From Alistipes sp. An66 (GTDB lineage: Bacteria; Bacteroidota; Bacteroidia; Bacteroidales; Rikenellaceae), in assembly GCF_002161445.1 (NCBI RefSeq), contig NZ_NFHT01000001.1, positions 124,001 through 188,000 of the forward strand: DNA of 64,000 nucleotides, given 5' to 3'. The position numbers and the translations under genes were made by a program. Numbering within the stretch: position 1 is the stretch's first letter; each line of letters starts with the position of its first letter. Positions 47,556 through 57,505 of the stretch are shown here, one piece after another. The notes under the pieces are model-generated. The model had not been told where the DNA came from and did no database searches. It worked only from the letters and a program-made list of their open reading frames with translations.

Positions 47556-48869
47556 ATGGCTTCATTCTGCTATCGCATCCGCTCGACCCAGAAAAACAAA
47601 CTGGTCAAAATCCAAATTCTCTTCACGGTTGGCCGTGGCAACCAGTTCTACGTCGACAGCCAATATATGGTGTTGACGGACGCCTGGGACAACAAGCGGC
47701 AAACGGTCAAGAGCCGCTTCACCTTTACCGACGACTTCACCGAGCAGCAGGGGCGCGAGCTGACCAAGAATCTCTCCGAACTGCGCAGCCACATCCTCGG
47801 AGAGATTGCCAAGGATCCCGAGCACGCAATGACGAAGACGCGGCTGGAGAAGATCATCTACAGCTTCCACCACCCGCGCAGCCTCACCACCGGCCGCCGT
47901 GTCCGCAGCCGCGAATCGCTCGGCGACTACATCGCCCGCTTCACGCGCGAGATGGAGGAGGGCACCCGGCTGAACATCCACAAACTCCGCTACGGTCCCT
48001 CGACCATCAAGAACTACAAGGGGTTTGTCGTGCAGTTCGACGAATACTGCAAAGCCAAACGCAAGCAGTTCGACTTTGCCGACATCGACCTGAAGTTCTA
48101 CGACGACTTCGTCGCCTGGTTCACCGCCAAGAACTACTCCGTCAACACGATCGGCCGCCACGTCAAGGAGCTGAAGATCATCATGCGCGCGGCCCGTGAG
48201 GAGGGACTGCACGACAACGGGGCGATTGAGAGCCGCAAGTTCCGTGTGCTGACGGCCGACGTGGAAAACATCTACCTGACGGAGTCGGAGATCCGGGCCA
48301 TCGCCGCGCTCGACCTCTCGAAAAACCGGCACAAGGAGGTTGCCCGCGACATCTTTCTGGTAGGATGCTACACGGCGCAGCGCTTCAGCGACTACTCGAC
48401 CATCAACGAAGGCAACATCCGCACGCTGGAGAACGGGCAGCAGGTCATCGACCTCAAGCAGCAGAAGACCGGCAACCACGTCGTCATTCCGGTACGGCCC
48501 GAACTGCAGGCCATCCTGGAGAAGTACGACAACCGGCTGCCGAAAACCTACGAGCAGAAGGTGAACCACCTCATCAAGGAGATTGCGCGCGAGGCGGGCA
48601 TCACGGAGAAGGTCGAGGTCTCCTACATCGAAAATGGCGAGAAGAAGAGCCGGCTGGTCGAGAAGTGCGACCTGGTGAAGACCCACACGGCACGCCGCAG
48701 CGGCGCAACGAACATGTATCTGGCGGGAATCCCTACCATCGCCATCATGAAGATCACGGGCCACAAGACCGAACGGGAGTTCATGAAGTACATCAAGATC
48801 ACCGAGGAGCAGACCGCTCTGGAGCTGATGAGCCACCCCTATTTCAGCGGGAAGCAGGCAAGTGAGTGA
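47556..48869 (+). CDS. Tyrosine-type integrase of element B
   Basis: A 437-aa protein. Catalytic residues: Arg in YTAQRFSDYS, His-x-x-Arg in HTARRSGATN, His in ITGHKTERE and the nucleophile Tyr in FMKYIKI. The core-binding domain (about 130-235, with FDEYCKAKRKQFDFADIDL) precedes it. The high GC content and codon use differ from element A. It should recombine the 17-bp tRNA-Cys core. Confidence 0.93.
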   Translation: MASFCYRIRSTQKNKLVKIQILFTVGRGNQFYVDSQYMVLTDAWDNKRQTVKSRFTFTDDFTEQQGRELTKNLSELRSHILGEIAKDPEHAMTKTRLEKIIYSFHHPRSLTTGRRVRSRESLGDYIARFTREMEEGTRLNIHKLRYGPSTIKNYKGFVVQFDEYCKAKRKQFDFADIDLKFYDDFVAWFTAKNYSVNTIGRHVKELKIIMRAAREEGLHDNGAIESRKFRVLTADVENIYLTESEIRAIAALDLSKNRHKEVARDIFLVGCYTAQRFSDYSTINEGNIRTLENGQQVIDLKQQKTGNHVVIPVRPELQAILEKYDNRLPKTYEQKVNHLIKEIAREAGITEKVEVSYIENGEKKSRLVEKCDLVKTHTARRSGATNMYLAGIPTIAIMKITGHKTEREFMKYIKITEEQTALELMSHPYFSGKQASE

Positions 48870-48872
48870 AAA

Positions 48873-48904
48873 TTTGGAGATTTGCCAATTGTTTTTTAAC
48901 TTTG
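48873..48904 (+). promoter_or_regulatory. Consensus promoter for the AAA+ ATPase gene
   Basis: TTTG (48873-48876), 20 nt, then TAACTTTG (48897-48904): a full Bacteroidota promoter 43 nt before the ATG at 48948. Confidence 0.75.
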
Positions 48905-48947
48905 TTACGGCGGTAAAATTTACAGCCATAACAAAACAGCTCGGATT

Positions 48948-50273
48948 ATGAAATTCTACAACCGCGAGACGGAAACAGCCAAGTTGCGCGAAATCCGCAC
49001 CTTGTCATACGAAGACCATTCGCGAATGACCGTTCTGACGGGCCGCCGCCGGATTGGCAAGACATCGTTGATTCTCCGGGCCATGGAGGACGAACCGCTG
49101 GTCTACCTCTTCGTCGGGCGCAAGAACGAGGCTTCGCTCTGCGCGGGCTACTGCAAGGAGATTGCGGCGAAACTGGGGCTCTTCATCCCGCCCATGACGA
49201 GCTTTCAGGATGTCTTCACCTTCCTGATGCAGCAGGGAGAGAGCCGCCGATTCACGCTGGTTGTGGATGAATTCCAGGAGTTCTTCAACATCAACCCGTC
49301 GGTCTACAGCGACGTGCAGAATATCTGGGATCAATACCGGCTGAAGACCCATGTGAACTTCATCGTCAGCGGCTCGATCTATTCGCTGATGGTCAAGATC
49401 TTCCAGAACTACCACGAACCGCTGTTCGGACGGGCGGATGTCATCATGAAACTCACGCCGTTTGCGCTGCCGGTGCTGAAGCAGATCCTCGCGGAGCACG
49501 CTTCCGGCTACACGAACGACGACCTGCTGGCTCTTTATACCGTTACGGGCGGCATCCCGAAGTATGTGGAGCTGCTGGTGGATGCAAAAGCCTTGTCGGT
49601 CAAAAAGATCATCCATGCGGTATGCGACCCCGATTCGCCTTTCAAGGACGAGGGCAAGACGCTGTTGATCGACGAATTCGGCAAACAATACGGCACCTAC
49701 TTCTCGATCCTCGACGCCATCTCGAACGGCATCAACACCCAGTCGGAGATTGCCGCGGCGCTGGGCGAGAAAAGTATCGGCGGGCAGTTGAAAAAGCTGG
49801 AAGAGACCTACGGAATCACGAAAAAGATGCGCCCCATCCTCTCGAAAGAGGGGACGCAGACCGTGCGCTACGAGATTGCCGACCTCTTCCTCCGCTTCTG
49901 GTTCCGCTACTTCGAAGGCAACCGGACGCTGGTTGAGATGAATCAGTTCGAGGTGCTGGAGAAGATAATTGCGGCCGACTACACGACCTACTCGGGCCGA
50001 ACGCTTGAAACCTACTTCAAGCAGCAGTTCATCGAAAGCCACGAATACCGTGACCTGGGCTCCTACTGGGAGGCCAAGCGGGGCAAGGAGCAATACGAGA
50101 TTGACATCGTCGCCCTGCGGCTGGAGAAGAACAGGGCCGTGGCCGTCGAGGTCAAGCGCCAGCGCAAGGAGTTCAAGCCCGAAGCCTTTGCCGAGAAGGT
50201 GCAGCACCTCAAGGAGAAGGTGCTCCCGAAATATGAGATCGAACAGCGCTGCCTAACGCTGGAAGATATGTAA
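48948..50273 (+). CDS. AAA+ ATPase with C-terminal nuclease-like (DUF234) domain
   Basis: A 441-aa protein. Walker A is GRRRIGKTSLI (about 27-37), Walker B LVVDEFQEFF (about 105), the sensor region NFIVSGS. A winged helix lies about 250-330 and the end (about 380-441) contains a PD-(D/E)XK-like pattern: YEIDIVALRLEKNRAVAVEVKRQ. This is the archaeal/bacterial ATPase family often found in mobile elements; the role is unsettled, possibly in replication or defence. It has its own promoter after the integrase. Confidence 0.85.
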   Translation: MKFYNRETETAKLREIRTLSYEDHSRMTVLTGRRRIGKTSLILRAMEDEPLVYLFVGRKNEASLCAGYCKEIAAKLGLFIPPMTSFQDVFTFLMQQGESRRFTLVVDEFQEFFNINPSVYSDVQNIWDQYRLKTHVNFIVSGSIYSLMVKIFQNYHEPLFGRADVIMKLTPFALPVLKQILAEHASGYTNDDLLALYTVTGGIPKYVELLVDAKALSVKKIIHAVCDPDSPFKDEGKTLLIDEFGKQYGTYFSILDAISNGINTQSEIAAALGEKSIGGQLKKLEETYGITKKMRPILSKEGTQTVRYEIADLFLRFWFRYFEGNRTLVEMNQFEVLEKIIAADYTTYSGRTLETYFKQQFIESHEYRDLGSYWEAKRGKEQYEIDIVALRLEKNRAVAVEVKRQRKEFKPEAFAEKVQHLKEKVLPKYEIEQRCLTLEDM

Positions 50274-50408
50274 TTACGGAATATTTAAGCGCTTTTCAAA
50301 AGCTACAGAAAACCGCTTTATGCTCATAAACAACACATTAAAAGCACTTAAATTCGACCGAGGAAGAAAAATCAAACGCTTTTCAAGCACTAACCAACCA
50401 TCAGAGCC

Positions 50409-50819
50409 ATGCCGCGCCGTCGAAAAATAACGATCCGGGCCTCCGAACTGGAGTGCTTCGAGACGCTCGTCCGGGAGTTGCATCAGCAGCCGGAGTTTGC
50501 CGGATTCGATCCGTCGAGCCTGCACGTCTGGGCTTACGAACGGTATGAGCCGAAGCTGAAGGATGCCGACGCGATTCTCCGTCGCTTCGACTACTGGCTG
50601 GGCGTACACAAGAGCGAGCGCTATCTGATGGCAAACGGCAGCCGGCTCTTCAACAAAAAGGAGCTTGCCGAGGCGCTGGGCGTCGCACGTCCGACACTCG
50701 ACCGGTGGATCACAAACGGATGGCTGGAGCCGTGCCGCGTTCAGATCTCTAGTAGCGGCGACACCCTCTTTGCGGCCAACGCCGTTCGGGAGGTACTAAT
50801 AACGTTTTCCAATGAATAA
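50409..50819 (+). CDS. Helix-turn-helix protein, excisionase-like
   Basis: A 136-aa protein. The C-terminal part RLFNKKELAEALGVARPTLDRWITNGWL (about 78-105) is a MerR/excisionase-like HTH. The N-terminal half is helical. Such genes are common between int and the primase in Bacteroidota mobilisable elements. It overlaps the next gene by 8 nt. Confidence 0.75.
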   Translation: MPRRRKITIRASELECFETLVRELHQQPEFAGFDPSSLHVWAYERYEPKLKDADAILRRFDYWLGVHKSERYLMANGSRLFNKKELAEALGVARPTLDRWITNGWLEPCRVQISSSGDTLFAANAVREVLITFSNE

Positions 50820-51915
50820 TTCGTCAAACAAAGATCAACACTATGCATTGGATTCTTCCGGAAACATTAGACACATAAAAGATGCTAATCCAAGCAATGA
50901 CGAATTTTTTTGTCTTTTTTGCCATCGTCAAATGATTGCAAAGCAGGGAAAAATACGGCAATGGCACTTTGCGCACAAGGCTCTTTCTCCTAACTGCAGC
51001 TATGAAAGTTACTTACATTCATTGGCAAAACTTTTAATCCTACAAAAACTCAGAAGTGAACAACCTTTCGGGGTCGAAATTAAAGTTCCTTTCACTTGTA
51101 AAAATAAAGAGACCTGCATATGGTACGAAGATTCATTTGATGAATCTTGCAACTGGACTGGATACAAAAATTATGATTTAAAAAAATTCTATAACACATT
51201 TGAAGTTGAAGCCTTCTACGATAACTTTCGCGCAGACATTCTTCTTTCAAATTCCATTAAAAAGTATACACCGGTCTTTATCGAAATATATGTTTCACAT
51301 CCTTGCGAACATCAAAAGATTGACTCAGGAAATAAAATCATAGAACTAAAGATCAACTCGGAAGATGATATAAAATCAATCATCAATAGCCCCATCATCA
51401 CAGAAGACGGAGATCTTATCAGATTATATAATTTCAAACCGAAAGGAGACTTTACCGGGCCACCTCCACATCCCAAGCAATTGGTGAAGTTTTCAGTTTT
51501 TGAAAGCTATAAAATGTATTGTGGAAATACGGACTGTCAGACATTCTCATGTCACAGAAACAAAGCTATCTTCGAGTTAACCTCCGACTTTCATCCCGAC
51601 TTTCTCCCAGAATATTCTCTATATGATTATGGAATCGTAGAACTATACGATTTGGATCCTAACCTCAAAGTATGCAACCTCTGCCGCTATTATAGACCCC
51701 GAGACATATTATTCGACGATCTGTTCGACATAAGAATCGATAAACGTCCAATTTTTTGCTGCTTATACAAAAAACTCGGGACTGATAAATATCGAGACCC
51801 ATCAGATGCACGCACTTGCACTGCATTCCGGAAAATAGATGGAAAAACAATGGCAGAGATTAGACAAGAATATAAAATGGTAAAACCAATCATTTGGAAG
51901 AAACCAAATGATTAG
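50812..51915 (+). CDS. CoiA-like zinc-finger/PD-(D/E)XK protein
   Basis: A 367-aa protein, much more AT-rich than its neighbours, so probably acquired separately. The N-terminus has CoiA-like features: CLFC (Cys34, Cys37), HFAH (His52, His55), a Lys-rich strand between and an adjacent Cys. A nuclease-like stretch follows, RADILLSNSIKKYTPVFIEIYVSH (about 143-166), fitting D...E-x-x. The C-terminal half is Cys-rich (CNLCRYYRP), perhaps a second zinc site. CoiA helps DNA uptake processing; in a mobile element a DNA-processing or defence role is equally possible. Confidence 0.6.
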   Translation: MNNSSNKDQHYALDSSGNIRHIKDANPSNDEFFCLFCHRQMIAKQGKIRQWHFAHKALSPNCSYESYLHSLAKLLILQKLRSEQPFGVEIKVPFTCKNKETCIWYEDSFDESCNWTGYKNYDLKKFYNTFEVEAFYDNFRADILLSNSIKKYTPVFIEIYVSHPCEHQKIDSGNKIIELKINSEDDIKSIINSPIITEDGDLIRLYNFKPKGDFTGPPPHPKQLVKFSVFESYKMYCGNTDCQTFSCHRNKAIFELTSDFHPDFLPEYSLYDYGIVELYDLDPNLKVCNLCRYYRPRDILFDDLFDIRIDKRPIFCCLYKKLGTDKYRDPSDARTCTAFRKIDGKTMAEIRQEYKMVKPIIWKKPND

Positions 51916-52016
51916 AAGGCCTATTTTGCATCGGGTGGAATCCGATTACACGGCAGTGCCAACCCAAGCAAACGAATGCCAAAATCCGGAAACAGACAAC
52001 GGCATGTCTTCGGTGT

Positions 52017-52039
52017 GGCATCGGTTGGCATCGGTTGGC
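52017..52039 (+). repeat. Short direct repeats, iteron-like
   Basis: GGCATCGGTT occurs at 52017-52026 and 52027-52036 and begins again at 52037. The complement TGCCAACC occurs near 51957. It lies about 80 nt before an HTH gene and may be its operator. Confidence 0.5.
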
Positions 52040-52120
52040 GCTGATTTGTAACGCCATTCGCCGTTTTCGGGAGGGGTTCGGAAAGCCTTTCTTTGCGTCA
52101 TCAACCAAATTCGAATCGTT

Positions 52121-52411
52121 ATGACCAAGGAAATCTTTCTGAGCGGCATGACCGCCGACCAGCTCTCGGAGATGATTCGCGAATCGCTGCGCGACGAGTT
52201 GCGGCAGCTCCATCCCGAACCCTCCGCCGAGACGCCGAACTATCTGACCCGCCGCGAGACGGCCCGCCGCCTGCGCATCTCGCTCGTGACGCTCAACGAC
52301 TGGGTGAACCGCGGGCGAATCCGCGCCCACAAGATCGGCGGGCGCGTGCTCTTCCGCGACAGCGATGTCGAAGCGGCACTGCACCGGATTGTCCCCATCA
52401 AAAGCCGATAG
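52121..52411 (+). CDS. Small HTH DNA-binding protein (excisionase family)
   Basis: A 96-aa protein. YLTRRETARRLRISLVTLNDWVNRGRI and VLFRDSDVEAAL form the usual excisionase/MerR HTH with wing. In such elements this protein controls excision or the adjacent mobilisation genes. It starts the toprim-relaxase unit. Confidence 0.85.
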   Translation: MTKEIFLSGMTADQLSEMIRESLRDELRQLHPEPSAETPNYLTRRETARRLRISLVTLNDWVNRGRIRAHKIGGRVLFRDSDVEAALHRIVPIKSR

Positions 52412-52413
52412 CC

Positions 52414-53298
52414 ATGAAGACGACAACAGATTGCATCGGCATCCGGGAGTATCTCCTCCGCCGGGGGCTGCAGCCCCACCGCGAAACCACCACACACGGC
52501 ATGTTCCTCTCGCCGTTGCGCAAGGAGCGCACCCCCAGCTTCAGCGTCCGCTACGACAAGGGGCTCTGGTACGACTTCGGACTGGGTGAAGGGGGCACGC
52601 TTCTCCAGCTGGTCATGCGCCTCGAAGGGTGCGGCATGGCAGAAGCCATCCGACGCCTCCGCAAAGGAGCCGCAGACGAAGTTTCCTTCCAGCCCCTCCC
52701 GACCGCCTCGCCGCGCGAAGACTCCCCGTTGCGGATCCTCAGCGTCGGGGAGATTCGCCACCCGGCACTGATCGGCTATCTGCGCGAACGCGGCATCGCC
52801 CCCGCCGTGGCCGGAGCGCTGTGCCGCGAGGTCCACTACGCCGTCGGCGAACGGCGTTTCTTCGCCATCGGCTTCCGCAACGATGCCGGAGGCTGGGAGC
52901 TGCGCAGCCCGCAATTCAAGGGGAGCAGCGCCCCGAAATCCATCACGACCTTCGACCGGCACGGCGACACGGCGCTGCTCTTCGAGGGCTTCTTCGACCT
53001 GCTCTCTTACCTGACATTGCAGCACAAGGCGACGCCAACCGCCGACACCGCCGTACTCAACTCCGTGGTCAACCTTCCCCGCGCCCTTCCGTTTCTCGCA
53101 CGCCACACGACGATCCACGCCTTCCTCGACAACGACGAGGCGGGGCGCCTCACCCTCGAACGGCTGCGCAGCGCCCTGCCCGGTGCGACCGTCATCGACC
53201 GGGCGGAGAGTTACCGAGCCCACAAGGATCTGAACGAATCGCTCCGACCCTCCGCAAAGGTTTCCCGCACGCCGCGTCGTCGCGGCCGCAAGTTGTAA
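52414..53298 (+). CDS. Toprim-domain primase of the mobilisation module
   Basis: A 294-aa protein. The N-terminal HGMFLSPLRKERTPSFSV and LWYDFGLGEGGT are the DNA-primase-like zinc-finger region without the canonical CHC2 cysteines. The toprim domain carries ALLFEGFFDLLS and the DNDEAG motif (HAFLDNDEAGRLT). It probably primes the transferred strand. The start at 52414 follows the HTH gene by 2 nt. Confidence 0.88.
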   Translation: MKTTTDCIGIREYLLRRGLQPHRETTTHGMFLSPLRKERTPSFSVRYDKGLWYDFGLGEGGTLLQLVMRLEGCGMAEAIRRLRKGAADEVSFQPLPTASPREDSPLRILSVGEIRHPALIGYLRERGIAPAVAGALCREVHYAVGERRFFAIGFRNDAGGWELRSPQFKGSSAPKSITTFDRHGDTALLFEGFFDLLSYLTLQHKATPTADTAVLNSVVNLPRALPFLARHTTIHAFLDNDEAGRLTLERLRSALPGATVIDRAESYRAHKDLNESLRPSAKVSRTPRRRGRKL

Positions 53299-53381
53299 CG
53301 TCGCCCGGAATGACGCCAGAACCGTCGCCCACCCATCGGCCGCTTCGCGACCGCGGCTTTTCCCCCGAGGAAAAAGCCATA

Positions 53382-53440
53382 GCCTATTAGGGCTTTTTCC
53401 AACGCATCGGCCCGCCGACGCTGAAAAAGCCCCAATAGGC
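53382..53440. other. oriT-like inverted repeat between primase and relaxase
   Basis: Arms 53382-53399 (GCCTATTAGGGCTTTTTC) and 53423-53440 are complementary over 18 nt with one mismatch, around a 23-nt loop that contains a smaller GC-rich inverted repeat. A second inverted repeat (GGCTTTTCC with GGAAAAAGCC) precedes it. It lies directly upstream of the relaxase gene, the classic position of a transfer origin. Confidence 0.55.
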
Positions 53441-53543
53441 CAAAGGGTCAAGCCCCTCTGGACACCCCCTGTCGTGCTGCGCGCGCCGACCGCCGAGGCG
53501 GTCCCCTCTTCAACCACACAACCCTCCGAAAAACGACCGTACC

Positions 53544-54968
53544 ATGGGATATGCCGTCCTGCATCTCGACAAAGCCCCGGGCAACGAGGCGGCGATGACC
53601 GCCCACATTGCCCGCACAAAGATACCCACCAACGCCTCGCCCGAGCGCACCTGCCTCAACGAGGAGCTTGTCGAGTTCCCCGAGGAGGTGGCCGACCGTA
53701 CGGAAGCGATCAGCTACCGCCTCGAACACGCCGGTCTCACGCGCAAGATCGGAACGAACCAGGTGCGGGTGATCCGCGTCATGCTGACCGGTTCGCACGA
53801 CGCGATGAAGCGCATCGAGGAGGAGGGGCGGCTTCCGGAGTGGTGTGCCGACAACCTCGCCTGGCTGCGCGAGACCTTCGGAACGGAGAATGTCGTCTCA
53901 GCCGTCGTACATCGCGACGAATCGACCCCGCATATCCACGCCGCCGTGGTGCCGATCGTCACGGGCGAGCGCCGCAAGGCCCGCACCGTCCCATCCGAAA
54001 CACCGGGCAAGCGACACTACCGTCCGAAATCCGCCGCACGGCCCCGCCTCTGCGCCGACGACGTCATGTCGCGCGTCCGGCTCAAGCAGTATCAGGACAC
54101 CTATGCCGCAGCGATGTCCAAATACGGGCTGGAGCGCGGCATCGACGGTTCGGAGGCGCGCCACATCACCACGCAAGAGTTCTACCGGCAGACCATCGCC
54201 CAGCAGCAGGATCTGCAGGAGAACATCGACGCGCTGCTCCGTCTCGAAGAGCAGAAGCGGAAGGCTGTCGAGCAGCTCAAACAACAGGAGCGGCAGGTGC
54301 GCACCGAATACGAACAGACCGCCACGCTCCAGGCGCAGAAGAGCGCCGAACTGAACCGCACCGAGGCCGAGCTGAAGAGTGTGAAGGGCGAGCTGAAGGG
54401 TGCCAGGTTAAAAAACGCCGCGGCGGAGGTCGGGTCGAACATAGTCGAAGGAATCGGGGCGATGATCGGCACCTCCCGCGTCAAGCGGCAGCAGCAGGAG
54501 ATCGACCGCCTCAACGCGGAGAACGCCGCCCTGCACGAACAGATCGGAACGCTGAACCGTGCCAACCGCGAGGAGAAGGCCCGGCACGAACAGGCAGAAC
54601 AACAGCTGCAGGCGAAGTTCGACCGCATCGAACACTGGCTGCCCGACACGCAGACGCTCATCAGCTGGGGCGAATACTGCCGCGACATGGGGATCTCGGA
54701 ATCGGGCGCCCGCGAGATCATCACCATGAAACCTCTCTACGTCTCGGGCGAACTCTATACCCGAGAGTATTCGCGCCGCTTCGACGTCTCAAATACCGAG
54801 ATCCGCCTGCAACGCGACCCAAACGGTCCCGGAGGCTTCCAGCTGCTCATCGACCGCCAGCCCGCACACGCCTGGTTCCGCCAACGGTATGTGGAGCTCA
54901 TGACCCGCCTGGGCTACCCCGTCCGCCCCGAACGCCCCGTAGTCAGACGACATACCATCAAGCGGTAA
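53544..54968 (+). CDS. MobV-type relaxase (Pre/Mob family)
   Basis: A 474-aa protein. The N-terminal relaxase domain carries the MobV metal-binding motif HRDESTPHIHAAVVPI (His123, His130, His132) and the upstream NLAWLRETFG segment. A long coiled coil follows (about 215-370, EQLKQQERQVRTEYEQ and similar). The end is a smaller structured domain. It should nick oriT on the adjacent site and lead transfer. There is no coupling protein or T4SS in the window. Confidence 0.92.
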   Translation: MGYAVLHLDKAPGNEAAMTAHIARTKIPTNASPERTCLNEELVEFPEEVADRTEAISYRLEHAGLTRKIGTNQVRVIRVMLTGSHDAMKRIEEEGRLPEWCADNLAWLRETFGTENVVSAVVHRDESTPHIHAAVVPIVTGERRKARTVPSETPGKRHYRPKSAARPRLCADDVMSRVRLKQYQDTYAAAMSKYGLERGIDGSEARHITTQEFYRQTIAQQQDLQENIDALLRLEEQKRKAVEQLKQQERQVRTEYEQTATLQAQKSAELNRTEAELKSVKGELKGARLKNAAAEVGSNIVEGIGAMIGTSRVKRQQQEIDRLNAENAALHEQIGTLNRANREEKARHEQAEQQLQAKFDRIEHWLPDTQTLISWGEYCRDMGISESGAREIITMKPLYVSGELYTREYSRRFDVSNTEIRLQRDPNGPGGFQLLIDRQPAHAWFRQRYVELMTRLGYPVRPERPVVRRHTIKR

Positions 54969-55315
54969 ATCGAGGACCGAATCTAACCCCCGGATGAAAT
55001 AAATCCCGGGATTTTTCCTATCTTTGAATCCGTAAAATCAAGAAATAGAACAACGACAAGAGAAAAAGACAATATCAACATATAACTAATTGAGCTTTTA
55101 GCTCTTATTCCCAAATCCAAAATACGGCCAATTTTTTGAATGCACGGGAATGAGCGGCGAAGGTTCGCGTCCGTCTGGGCGTGAACCGTTCGTGCTTATC
55201 TGTGCATTGGGTTACTTGGCCGTGACCTTGGATTTGGATAGGCAATAACGAACGGTATCACGCTCTTCTTTTTTGCCTGTCCGAATACGGCAAAGGCTCT
55301 CCATAAAAGAAGCCT
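54969..55315. other. Non-coding stretch with terminator and promoter before the methyltransferase genes
   Basis: A palindrome AAATCCCGGGATTT (55001-55014) followed by TTT could end the relaxase transcript, and TATCTTTG at 55019-55026 is a good -7 box. The rest (about 290 nt to the ATG at 55316) holds no gene I can support; it may be a long leader. Confidence 0.5.
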
Positions 55316-55990
55316 ATGCCCTCCACCAAATCCCATACACCGCAAATCATCTCGCGTCAGCGCGTGGCCGACCACGGCGAGGTCTTCACCTCCGAGCGTG
55401 AGGTCAAGGCGATGTGCGACCTTGTGAAAAACGAGACCGAGCGCATCGAATCCCGGTTCCTCGAACCCGCCTGCGGACAGGGCGCTTTTCTGATCGAGAT
55501 CCTGCGTCGCAAACTCGCCGTCGTGTCGTCCCGTTATGCCGCGACGCAATCCGAATGGGAACGCCATGCCGCGATTGCCGTATCGAGTCTCTACGGAATC
55601 GACATTCTGGCGGACAACGTGACGCTCTGCCGCAATCATCTCTACGATACGTTCCTGACGGCATACCGGGCTCTCTTCCCGAAGAGCATGAAGCCCGCCT
55701 GCTGCCGTGCGGTGCGCTATCTGCTTGCGACCAACATTCTGTGGGGTGATGCCCTGACCCTCCAAACCCCGGACGAATCGGCGCGGCCGATTGTCTTTGC
55801 CGAGTGGTCTGACATTGGCGGCGGGCGGTTCAAACGCCGCGATTTCACGCTGGCCAACCTGCTGCAAAGCCAGCCAATGGAGGGTCCCAACCTCTTCTCC
55901 GACCTCGGAGATGCCGCCTTTATTCCGACCCCCGTAGCCGAATATCCGCTTGTTCACTTCCTCAAACTCGGAGCCGATGAAGAACTATAA
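55316..55990 (+). CDS. SAM-dependent DNA methyltransferase-like protein, motif I only
   Basis: A 224-aa protein. Motif [17 protein letters not shown] (about 48-62), a motif II-like acidic strand [11 protein letters not shown] and ILWGDAL are present, as in N6-adenine methylases. The catalytic NPPY motif IV is absent and the protein ends soon after FKRRDFTL. It overlaps the next gene by 14 nt. It may be a SAM-binding or recognition partner of the complete methylase downstream. Confidence 0.75.
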   Translation: MPSTKSHTPQIISRQRVADHGEVFTSEREVKAMCDLVKNETERIESRFLEPACGQGAFLIEILRRKLAVVSSRYAATQSEWERHAAIAVSSLYGIDILADNVTLCRNHLYDTFLTAYRALFPKSMKPACCRAVRYLLATNILWGDALTLQTPDESARPIVFAEWSDIGGGRFKRRDFTLANLLQSQPMEGPNLFSDLGDAAFIPTPVAEYPLVHFLKLGADEEL

Positions 55991-57467
55991 CCCCGATGTG
56001 CTGACCTGCCTGGCCAATTTGAGCAACGACGAGGTGTTCACCCCTCCGGTCGTTGTCAATCGCATGCTCGATCTGCTGCCTGCGGAGTTGTGGCGCAATC
56101 CCGATGCGCGGTTCCTTGACCCCGTAAGCAAAACGGGAGTCTTCCTGCGGGAGATTGCCAAACGGTTAATGGAGGGGTTGAGCGAGCGGATCCCCGATCG
56201 ACAGCAGCGAGCCGACCACATCTTCACCCGGCAGTTGTTCGGTTTGGCCATCACCGAACTGACAGCCCTTCTGTCGCGCCGTTCGGTCTATTGCAGCAAA
56301 CAGGCGAACGGGCCCTATTCGGTTTGCACGGCCTTTCACGATGCGGATGGAAATATCCGCTTCCGGTCCACGGAACACACCTGGCAGAACGGCCGATGCC
56401 GCTATTGCGGGGCGAGCCGGGAGGTATACGACCGAGACGACACGCTGGAGAGCCACGCCTACGAATTTATCCACACCGAGAATCCCGAAACCATATTCCC
56501 CGATATGAAATTCGATGTCATTATAGGCAACCCGCCGTATCAGTTGAGCGATGGTGGAAACGGCGCCAGCGCAAGTCCGCTTTATCACAGGTTCGTTCGG
56601 CAGGCGCAGAAACTCAAACCCCGTTATTTGACCATGATTATTCCCTCCCGGTGGTTCGGAGGCGGAAAAGGGCTGGACGACTTCCGCAGGGAGATGTTAA
56701 ACGACAACCACATCCGGGTTCTCGTGGACTATGAAAATGCCTCCGATTGTTTTCCCGGCGTCGATATAGCCGGCGGTGTCTGTTATTTTCTGTGGGACCG
56801 GGATAATCCCGGGCTGTGCGATGTCGTCAACATCCGGAACAACGAAACGATGCACTCCGTGCGTGCGCTGAACGAGTTCGACACCTTCATCCGTCACGAC
56901 CAGGCTGCATCTATCGTCAGAAAAGTCTGCGCATTCGGTGAGCCCATGATGTCCAATATGGTATCAAGCAGTAAGCCATTCGGATTGCGTACATTTGTGC
57001 GGCCTCAGGAATCCGGAGACATTCTTCTGAGGTGGCAAAACGGAGAGGGGCCCTATCGCCGTGATGAGATTACCATCGGCCGGGAGTTGATTGACAAATG
57101 GAAGGTAATCACCTCCTATGTCGGCTATGACCATGCCGGCAATCCGGGCAAGGATGGAAAACGTCGGGTCTTTTCCAAGATAGACATTCTTCCGCCGGGG
57201 ACCATTTGCACGGAGACCTATCTGGTCGTGGGCAGCTTCGACACGAAGCAGGAGGCAAAGAATCTGGTTGCCTATATGAAAACGTTGTTCTTTCGGTTTC
57301 TGGTTGCCCAGTGCATGTACTCGCACCACATTACCAAAGAAGCCTATCGGCTGGTTCCTATACAGGACTTTTCCCAGTCATGGACGGATGAAAAGCTCTA
57401 TGCCAAATATGGGATCACCGACGAGGAGATAAAATTCATCGAGTCGATGGTGAGGCCGATGGAATAA
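55977..57467 (+). CDS. Eco57I-type adenine DNA methyltransferase
   Basis: A 496-aa protein. It has motif I-like [15 protein letters not shown] (about 46-60) and the catalytic NPPY at residues 185-188 ([11 protein letters not shown]), a zinc-ribbon-like CRYCG, and a C-terminal target-recognition-like half. The start at 55977 (MKNYNPD) overlaps the preceding gene. With that gene and the downstream GIY-YIG/helicase protein it forms a restriction-modification-like unit. Expected product: N6-methyladenine at an unknown site. Confidence 0.85.
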   Translation: MKNYNPDVLTCLANLSNDEVFTPPVVVNRMLDLLPAELWRNPDARFLDPVSKTGVFLREIAKRLMEGLSERIPDRQQRADHIFTRQLFGLAITELTALLSRRSVYCSKQANGPYSVCTAFHDADGNIRFRSTEHTWQNGRCRYCGASREVYDRDDTLESHAYEFIHTENPETIFPDMKFDVIIGNPPYQLSDGGNGASASPLYHRFVRQAQKLKPRYLTMIIPSRWFGGGKGLDDFRREMLNDNHIRVLVDYENASDCFPGVDIAGGVCYFLWDRDNPGLCDVVNIRNNETMHSVRALNEFDTFIRHDQAASIVRKVCAFGEPMMSNMVSSSKPFGLRTFVRPQESGDILLRWQNGEGPYRRDEITIGRELIDKWKVITSYVGYDHAGNPGKDGKRRVFSKIDILPPGTICTETYLVVGSFDTKQEAKNLVAYMKTLFFRFLVAQCMYSHHITKEAYRLVPIQDFSQSWTDEKLYAKYGITDEEIKFIESMVRPME

Positions 57468-57505
57468 AAACTATTTCAGTACTGAAATACATTTCGTTTA
57501 AATTG

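Noticed and set aside
55196..55957. 253-codon minus-strand frame over the first methyltransferase
   Set aside because: It mirrors the plus-strand gene, which shows the methylase motif I; the minus-strand product shows none.
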